Of a stretch of DNA of 64,000 nt, positions 58,453 to 64,000 are shown one piece after another (position 1 is the first letter of the stretch; each line of letters opens with the position of its first letter). The stretch is from NCBI RefSeq assembly GCF_963677715.1, contig NZ_OY782495.1:124001-188000 (forward strand), written 5' to 3'. The notes under the pieces were generated by a model. The model saw only the letters and a program-made list of their open reading frames with translations, was not told the DNA's origin and did no database searches. A program made the position numbers and the translations under genes. This DNA comes from an uncultured Bacteroides sp. (lineage in GTDB: Bacteria > Bacteroidota > Bacteroidia > Bacteroidales > Bacteroidaceae).

Positions 58453-59112
58453 TTATTTTTTGTTAATACTATAAATAATAGTAAGTACTACAAACGAAGC
58501 CAGAAACAGTATCAAAGCGTACTGATTGGCCGCTTTATAGTTAAGAGCCTGTACTTCGTCATACAAAGCGATAGAAGCCACTCTGGTGGCGCCGGGCATG
58601 TTGCCTCCCACCATGAGTACAATGCCAAACTCGCCTACACAATGGGCAAAAGTCATGGCTATGGCAATAATAACGCTCCCCCTGATATTGGGTAGTAACA
58701 CCCTGAAAAAGGTGACTAGCGACGATTTTCCCAAAGTATAAGATGCTTCTTTGAGGCTTACCGGCAGAGAAGCCAATCCATTTTGCAGCGGTTGTATCAT
58801 AAAAGGCATAGAGCAAATAATACTGGCTATCAATACGCCGTTAAAACTAAAAGCCAAACGGATATCGAACCACTGCTCCAACATTTTCCCAAACCAATTT
58901 TGAGGACTGTAAGCCACAAGTATATAGAAACCCAGCACCGTAGGCGGAAGCACCATAGGCATAGAGATAAGCGCTTCAATCACTGCTTTCAGTTTAAACC
59001 TGGAATACGCCAGAAAATAAGCTACCGGCAGACCTATTACAAACAAGATTAATGTTGTGCAAAAGGCTAATTTACCGGTTGTTACGAGTGTTTGTATAAA
59101 GTCGCTATTCAT
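58453..59112 (-). CDS. modB: Molybdate ABC transporter permease
   Basis: Five or six transmembrane segments with the EAA loop (SLKEASYTLGKSSLVTFFRV) near residue 120 that docks on the ATPase. The start TLVTTGKLAFCTTLILFVIG and PMVLPPTVLGFY are of the ModB family. No modA lies beside it, so the binding protein is encoded elsewhere. Confidence 0.88.
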   Translation of the reverse strand: MNSDFIQTLVTTGKLAFCTTLILFVIGLPVAYFLAYSRFKLKAVIEALISMPMVLPPTVLGFYILVAYSPQNWFGKMLEQWFDIRLAFSFNGVLIASIICSMPFMIQPLQNGLASLPVSLKEASYTLGKSSLVTFFRVLLPNIRGSVIIAIAMTFAHCVGEFGIVLMVGGNMPGATRVASIALYDEVQALNYKAANQYALILFLASFVVLTIIYSINKK

Positions 59113-59157
59113 ATTTTATCTGGCGTTATAAGTATGAAAGATATCGGTAAATAAAAG

Positions 59158-60279
59158 TCAGCGTTTTTTATAAAGATTGAGCAATTCCGATTCGGATAAA
59201 GAACGTTTTAACTTTATGGCTTCTTGTTTTACCTCGCAAAGCATCGTCAGGCTTTCTTTATCTGTTAACTGGTATCCTCTTGATGAGAAAAAACGGTTGA
59301 TCGCTGTTCTCCCGCTATGTTTTCCGAATACAAAAGGCTCTTCTTTCCGCCCTACACTGGCAGCATCAATAATTTGATAAGTTGTGCGGTCGGTCAGCAT
59401 GCATTGTGTGTGTATGCCCGATTCGTGACTGATAGCGAACTTTCCTGTTATGGGTTTCATGTCCGAAAGTACTCTTCCTGAAGCTTGTTGTACCAAAGCC
59501 GACAGCTCACTCAGGTATTCGGTGTGAATGTCCGGTTGAATGTTTCCGCTTAAAGAAAGCGCCATTACCAATTCCTCAAGAACAGCGTTTCCCGAACGCT
59601 CTCCCAGCCCGTTTACCGTAACACTGGCAGCTTCCGCGCCCGAGCATAGTGCCGTGAAAGTGTTTGCTGTGGCCATGCCCAAATCATTGTGCCCATGAAA
59701 CTCAAAAGGCACATGCGGACACTCTTTCTTTAATTTGGTGAATAACTTCGATACGCTAAAGGGATTCATGATGCCCACGGTATCGGCTATGCGTATGCGC
59801 GAAGCCCCGCAAAGCACAGCCTGCCCTATAAAATCGCTCAGAAACGGAAAACCTGCACGCGAAGCATCTTGTGCGCCTACTGTGACATAGCTAAAACGGC
59901 CGGATGCATACGTTAACACCTCGCTTAGTTTTTTCATTACCCACAGTTCGTTTTTGCCTAAAGCATTCAAATGAATGGAAGAAACAGGAAAGGATATATG
60001 TACACCTTGTGCCCCCGTAGCAGCAGCTTCGTCTACATCACTACATACGGCTCTGCACCAGGCTAAACAATTGAATGAGAAGCCTGCATGCACCAGTGTT
60101 TTGATGTTTTCCTTTTCTTCCTGCGAGATGGCAGGCATTCCGATCTCAAGTTCCGGAACACCTGCCTTGTCGAGTAAAGCCGCAATCTGCATCTTCTCTT
60201 CTAAAGAGAAGACCACTCCTGCCGCTTGTTCGCCGTCGCGAAGAGTTGTATCGATAATATGTACTTTCTTTCCTGTCAT
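59158..60279 (-). CDS. nifV: Homocitrate synthase
   Basis: The ATG at 60279 overlaps the ferredoxin stop as ATGA. DTTLRDGEQ near residue 10 and the metal-binding EFHGHNDLGMATANTF near residue 190 are those of the isopropylmalate/homocitrate synthase family. NifV rather than LeuA is inferred from the nif cluster. It provides the homocitrate ligand of FeMo-co. Confidence 0.92.
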   Translation of the reverse strand: MTGKKVHIIDTTLRDGEQAAGVVFSLEEKMQIAALLDKAGVPELEIGMPAISQEEKENIKTLVHAGFSFNCLAWCRAVCSDVDEAAATGAQGVHISFPVSSIHLNALGKNELWVMKKLSEVLTYASGRFSYVTVGAQDASRAGFPFLSDFIGQAVLCGASRIRIADTVGIMNPFSVSKLFTKLKKECPHVPFEFHGHNDLGMATANTFTALCSGAEAASVTVNGLGERSGNAVLEELVMALSLSGNIQPDIHTEYLSELSALVQQASGRVLSDMKPITGKFAISHESGIHTQCMLTDRTTYQIIDAASVGRKEEPFVFGKHSGRTAINRFFSSRGYQLTDKESLTMLCEVKQEAIKLKRSLSESELLNLYKKR

Positions 60280-60584
60280 TCGGATATTAGATATTTTTCG
60301 CAAGACTCACCTTCTTCGAGTGCGTCGAGTATTTCGTCTATAGCCTCTTCGGTTTCCACGCAGCCATACCAATAGTTATTGGGATGTACCACAATGATAG
60401 GCCCTTGCGAACATAAATTGAGACAACCGGTGGTTGATACAGCCACGTCAAGGCCACGATCACTACACTCTTCCGTAATGTATTGCAGGAGCGATGATGC
60501 TCCCTTTTTGTTGCAGGCTCCTTGTGCATCGCCATTCAGGCGGAAGGAGTTACAAACTAAGATGTGATAGTTTGGTTTTTTCAT
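60276..60584 (-). CDS. Thioredoxin-like [2Fe-2S] ferredoxin, nif-associated
   Basis: The fold is shown by HILVCNSFRLNGDAQGACNK, and later Cys in TTGCLNLCSQGP, making the four-Cys pattern of thioredoxin-like [2Fe-2S] ferredoxins. It occurs in many nif clusters as an electron donor. It is coupled to nifV and 31 bases from nifB. Confidence 0.9.
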   Translation of the reverse strand: MKKPNYHILVCNSFRLNGDAQGACNKKGASSLLQYITEECSDRGLDVAVSTTGCLNLCSQGPIIVVHPNNYWYGCVETEEAIDEILDALEEGESCEKYLISE

Positions 60585-60615
60585 TTCGTCAAAATTTTAT
60601 TTTTTAATACTATAT

Positions 60616-61899
60616 TTAAGCGCAACCTTGTGCATTACCCTTACATTCGCTTCCACAGCGAAATGCATCCGCTTTTTTTATGCTGCGAATGGGCAGGTTG
60701 TTATATATACCATCTAGTCCTTCGTCTATCATTCCCGTCATTTGTACTACTTTAATGCCGCACTCTTTCAGTATGGAAGCCGGGTTGTCTCCTACTCCTC
60801 CAACTAACAGTGCCCGGCAGTCAATAAGTAAGCGTGCCACGTCAATCCATCTCTGATCGCCTCCTCCTTTATCGGGCATAGTGCGTTCTTCAACAAATTG
60901 AAAACCATTAAGTGTCTGACGAAAAATATAGACTGTTTTGGCTTCGCCCAAATGTAGGTTAACCAGATGTCCTTCGTAGGTAGCCACAGCCACGTAGGGA
61001 CGTTTGCTTTCATCTTCGGCCACGTTCGATGATATTTCCTGTAAAATGGTATAGGCCTCTTTCAGGTCTTGTCCCAATAATCCTGCGGCATCGGCACGAC
61101 AGCGAGCACAGTGTGTCATCAGAGGTAAGTGATGTTTAGCCTCGGCACGTACGCGGAATATCATCTTTTGATCAGGCTTTGGCATGGTTTCAAAGTTAGA
61201 ACCTCCTGTAGGTATGAGTGGCATGCAGTTTATCAGATCGGCACCCAACTCTTTTACCACCCGTGCCGTTTCGTCTACATGGTGGTCATTAATGCCCGGA
61301 ATGATAATATAATTAATCTTCACGGTTATTCCTTTTGCTTTAAGCAAAGGGATGCAGGCCAGTTGGCGTTCTAACAGTAAACGGGCCCCTTCCTCTCCCC
61401 GATAGACTTTTTTATTAAAACGTATCCATCGGTAGATTTGAGAAGTAATTTCGGGATTTACACCATTAATGGTAATGGTGACGTGCGTTACGTCTAGTGC
61501 GGCAATTTCGTCAATGTAAGGCTCCAGATTGAGCCCATTGGTTGAAAGGCAGAATATCCGGTTTGGAAATTCCGCTTTCACCTCACGGAGGGTTTTCAGC
61601 ACCTCATCGGGATTAGCAAAAGGGTCTCCCGGACCGGCAATGCCGATTACAGATATATTATCGATGTGTTTGTCTAATTCTTTTAGGTAGCGCACTGCTT
61701 GAAACGGCTCTAGCACAGAGGAGGTTACTCCCGGCCGACTCTCATTTACACAGTCATACTTGCGATTACAGTAATTGCACTGTATGTTACATCTGGGCGC
61801 TACCGGCAAGTGCACACGAGCATGTGTGTGTCTTGCCTCTTCGTCAAAACAAGGGTGTTTTGGTCGTATATTTTCTTCTGTTATTACTTTAGCCATCAT
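60616..61899 (-). CDS. nifB: Nitrogenase cofactor biosynthesis radical SAM protein
   Basis: The radical SAM cluster site is CNIQCNYCNRKYDC at residues 37-50. GIAGPGDPFANPDEVL is the SAM-binding loop. Additional Cys (THCARCRADA) bind the substrate clusters. Residues 300-410 form the NifX-like C-terminal domain, and the end is Cys-rich (RCGSECKGNAQGC). It forms the NifB-co core of FeMo-co. Confidence 0.95.
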   Translation of the reverse strand: MMAKVITEENIRPKHPCFDEEARHTHARVHLPVAPRCNIQCNYCNRKYDCVNESRPGVTSSVLEPFQAVRYLKELDKHIDNISVIGIAGPGDPFANPDEVLKTLREVKAEFPNRIFCLSTNGLNLEPYIDEIAALDVTHVTITINGVNPEITSQIYRWIRFNKKVYRGEEGARLLLERQLACIPLLKAKGITVKINYIIIPGINDHHVDETARVVKELGADLINCMPLIPTGGSNFETMPKPDQKMIFRVRAEAKHHLPLMTHCARCRADAAGLLGQDLKEAYTILQEISSNVAEDESKRPYVAVATYEGHLVNLHLGEAKTVYIFRQTLNGFQFVEERTMPDKGGGDQRWIDVARLLIDCRALLVGGVGDNPASILKECGIKVVQMTGMIDEGLDGIYNNLPIRSIKKADAFRCGSECKGNAQGCA

Positions 61900-61922
61900 C
61901 TTCGTTTTTTAATGATTATCAC

Positions 61923-63335
61923 TTACATGTATTTGTAGCCAATAGGCGAATGTTCTTGTTTGTATTCGAGAAGTGCATTTACTATTCGGTCGAACAGTTG
62001 TTGTGCGCCTGTATAAAAGAGGTGCTCCATTCGGGGGCCCCCTACTCTGTCGTGTATGGGAAAGCCGGTACGAATCAGCGGTATGCCTAGTTCGCGGGCT
62101 ATGTAGTAGCCTTTACTATTACCTATCAGGATGTCCGGTTTTAATGTCTCTGCCAGTTCGCGCACCGACTCAAAGTCTGTGCCGTTCATTACCATTGTAT
62201 CTGCTCCTGTGTCTCCAATGTATTTTTTAAGTTCCTCTTTCATAAAACCACTTTCTCCGCCGGAAGCTACAAGTACCGGAACAATACCGATTTCCCGCAG
62301 AAAAGAGACGATGCCCAACACCATATCTTCGTCGCCAAACACAATGGCCCGTTTCCCGAAAACATACTTATGTCCGTCTATGTAAGAATCTACCAAGCGT
62401 CCGCGTTGAAGGCTGTATTTCTCCGTAATTTTCTTGCCCGAAATTTCTTCAATAGTTGCCACAAAGCGATCTGTAGCATCAATGCCAATGGGCATAAGCA
62501 AACGATTGTTGGGTACATCGCAATGACTTTGCAACCATTCTCCGGCAGTTGTTATTGCTTTTGTGTTGCGTATGCGTCCGGCAAGTGCCCCTTTGTTTTG
62601 TACTGTTCCAAATTCTATACTGCCACGTGCACTTCCGGTAAGGCGAATGCGATCGACAGGTGTTCCTCCTTCGGGAATTAAGTGATAATCTTTCCAGAAA
62701 GGATTATCCAAAGAAGCGGAGAAATCGGGTACTAAAACGTACTCTATGCCGCAATCGGTGAGCATTTCCTTCAAGTTGCGCAAATCGGCCGGAGAAACAA
62801 AACCCGGGAAGAGGTTGATATGCGTACCGGTTTGCCCTTTTTTGTCGGCAAGAGCCACGATAGCAGAGCAGACTGCTTCGTGAAATCCGTCCATGTGGCT
62901 GCCCTGATAACTGGGAGTAGAGGCATGAATAAAAATCGGAAGATCCGGATTATCCGTATTTGCCTGCTGATATTCGGCAATTAATCCCGGCACATCCTCG
63001 CCTATTGTTTCTGCCAGGCAGGTGGTAGCAATCCCTATTACTTTGGGATTATATTGTTTAATCACATTATTGATGCCGTCTACAAAGTTTCGGTTGCCAC
63101 CGTAAATGGTGGTAGTTTCGCTAAAGTTAGACGAAGCAATATCTACCGGTTCTTTGTAATGACTAATCATGTAGCGGCGAATGTACGTGGCACATCCCTG
63201 AGAACCATGAATAATAGGAACGCAGCCTTCAATTCCCTTGAATACTACCGAAGCCCCCAATGGAGCGCAAAGCTTACAAGCATTGCGCGAAGAGGTATAT
63301 GAGGGCGATTTCTTGTTTTCTGTTGTTGATTGCAT
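61923..63335 (-). CDS. nifN: Nitrogenase FeMo-co scaffold protein NifN
   Basis: The ATG at 63335 (QSTTENKKSPSYTSSRNACK) is preferred to a TTG at 63365 that overlaps nifE. RNACKLCAPLGAS, IHGSQGCATYIRRYM and the nitrogenase-type domains are clear, with GYYIARELGIPLIRTGFP near the C-terminus. It forms the NifEN complex with NifE and follows it by 11 bases. Confidence 0.93.
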   Translation of the reverse strand: MQSTTENKKSPSYTSSRNACKLCAPLGASVVFKGIEGCVPIIHGSQGCATYIRRYMISHYKEPVDIASSNFSETTTIYGGNRNFVDGINNVIKQYNPKVIGIATTCLAETIGEDVPGLIAEYQQANTDNPDLPIFIHASTPSYQGSHMDGFHEAVCSAIVALADKKGQTGTHINLFPGFVSPADLRNLKEMLTDCGIEYVLVPDFSASLDNPFWKDYHLIPEGGTPVDRIRLTGSARGSIEFGTVQNKGALAGRIRNTKAITTAGEWLQSHCDVPNNRLLMPIGIDATDRFVATIEEISGKKITEKYSLQRGRLVDSYIDGHKYVFGKRAIVFGDEDMVLGIVSFLREIGIVPVLVASGGESGFMKEELKKYIGDTGADTMVMNGTDFESVRELAETLKPDILIGNSKGYYIARELGIPLIRTGFPIHDRVGGPRMEHLFYTGAQQLFDRIVNALLEYKQEHSPIGYKYM

Positions 63336-63346
63336 AATTTCCTTTT

Positions 63347-64000
63347 TTATCGGACATATTTCCAAACGGGACTCATAATAGTTCCATATACCTCTTTTGC
63401 AAAATTGAGCATGCCTTCGTATCCGGCCAATGCTTCCTTCCGCTCATGATTATGGTCACAAAATCCAAGGCCTATTTTGTAGGCAATCGGGCGCTCTTTT
63501 ACTCCTCCGATAAAGAGATCTGCCTTTTTCTCTTTTACAAAGGCCGACAGCTCTACCGGATTTGAGTCGTCTACAATGATCGTATCATCGTCACAAAGTT
63601 GCTGAATGAGTTGATAATCATCTTTATCTCCTGTTTGTGACCCCACGATAACTGTCTTAATTCCAATCAGTCGTAAGGCTTTTATCAGTGAGATGGCTTT
63701 GAAGGCCCCGCCTACATAAATGGCTGCTTTTTTGCCCGAAAGCGCTTCTTTGTAGGGTGCTAATTCCGGAAGCAGGCGTCCCAGCTCCTCTTTAACTATC
63801 TCGCGCGCATTGTTCAGCAATTCCTCGCTCTTGAAAAAATTGGCCACTTCGTACAAAGCATCGCTCATATCTTCAATGCCGAAATAAGAAACGCGCATAA
63901 AAGGTACGTCGTATTTCTCTTTCATCATTTTAGCCAGATGCATCATAGAGCCCGAACATTGCACCACGTTGAGTGATGCGTTATGAGCATTACAGATATC
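63347..64000 (-). CDS. nifE: Nitrogenase FeMo-co scaffold protein NifE, C-terminal part
   Basis: The frame is open to the window edge and reads DICNAHNASLNVVQCSGS, the conserved segment around the cluster-binding region of NifE, followed by MRVSYFGIEDMSDALYEVAN and a C-terminal Rossmann-like domain. The N-terminal half lies beyond the edge. It is the upstream gene of the nifENB unit. Confidence 0.93.
   Translation of the reverse strand, partial: DICNAHNASLNVVQCSGSMMHLAKMMKEKYDVPFMRVSYFGIEDMSDALYEVANFFKSEELLNNAREIVKEELGRLLPELAPYKEALSGKKAAIYVGGAFKAISLIKALRLIGIKTVIVGSQTGDKDDYQLIQQLCDDDTIIVDDSNPVELSAFVKEKKADLFIGGVKERPIAYKIGLGFCDHNHERKEALAGYEGMLNFAKEVYGTIMSPVWKYVR

Noticed and set aside
1-64000. 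CRISPR arrays, insertion sequences and rRNA
   Set aside because: No regular repeat-spacer array, transposase gene or rRNA segment was seen.

Overview
The window is a temperate-phage region joined to a host chromosome of a nitrogen-fixing member of the Bacteroidales. The assignment rests on TAnnTTTG-type -7 promoter elements, A/T-rich leaders with almost no Shine-Dalgarno sequences, phage protein families typical of Bacteroides (PcfK/PcfJ, DUF4373-type replication protein, DUF3127 protein, DUF4406), an IntDOT-like integrase without the first catalytic Arg, and a compact nif cluster with nifE, nifN, nifB, a 2Fe-2S ferredoxin and nifV followed by molybdate transport genes. The species cannot be named from the sequence alone.

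Positions 1 to about 54.2 kb are prophage. The left arm (1-19.2 kb, + strand) is a replication and accessory arm: SNF2-type helicase, VRR-NUC nuclease, a phage-borne DNA polymerase III beta clamp, PcfK, an N4/N6 DNA methylase, PcfJ, HNH protein, a DUF4373-type replication protein with its partner, many small zinc-ribbon and membrane proteins, a nucleoside deoxyribosyltransferase-like protein, then a short late group ending in an 890-residue virion-like protein and a DUF4406 protein. It meets the oppositely transcribed structural arm at a bidirectional terminator near 19.25 kb. The - strand from 39.3 down to 19.3 kb is a full siphovirus head-tail module of HK97 type: small and large terminase, portal, prohead protease, capsid, connector, closure protein, gp10-like protein, tail terminator, tail tube with an Ig-like domain, chaperone, tape measure, distal tail protein, fibre proteins, and three tandem paralogues of unknown role.

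From 39.6 to 50.4 kb (- strand) lie a second early/replication operon and accessory genes: HNH, DNA-binding protein, a second deoxyribosyltransferase-like gene, a cytosine-5 methyltransferase with a second gene overprinted inside it, a helicase-methylase fusion, an OB-fold protein, a gene II/X-like replication initiator, two tRNA-like genes with abnormal anticodon regions, NinG, and small regulators. The immunity region (50.4-53.0 kb) has a helix-turn-helix repressor with a set of ATCATAAATTTATGAT operators and two membrane or exported morons. The integrase (52.95-54.15 kb) lies beside tRNA-Gly(CCC), the likely attachment gene. No left attachment site, holin or endolysin is visible, so the left boundary is probably outside the window. 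Several gene families occur once in each arm, so the region may be one large mosaic phage or two adjacent prophages.

Right of the tRNA, host genes resume: cobU-cobT-cobS-cobC (late cobalamin assembly) on the + strand, converging on a - strand island that reads nifE > nifN > nifB > ferredoxin > nifV > modB > modC > NifX/NifB-C-like protein. These provide the FeMo-cofactor scaffold, the cofactor core, homocitrate and molybdate import. NifH, NifD and NifK should lie just beyond the right edge.
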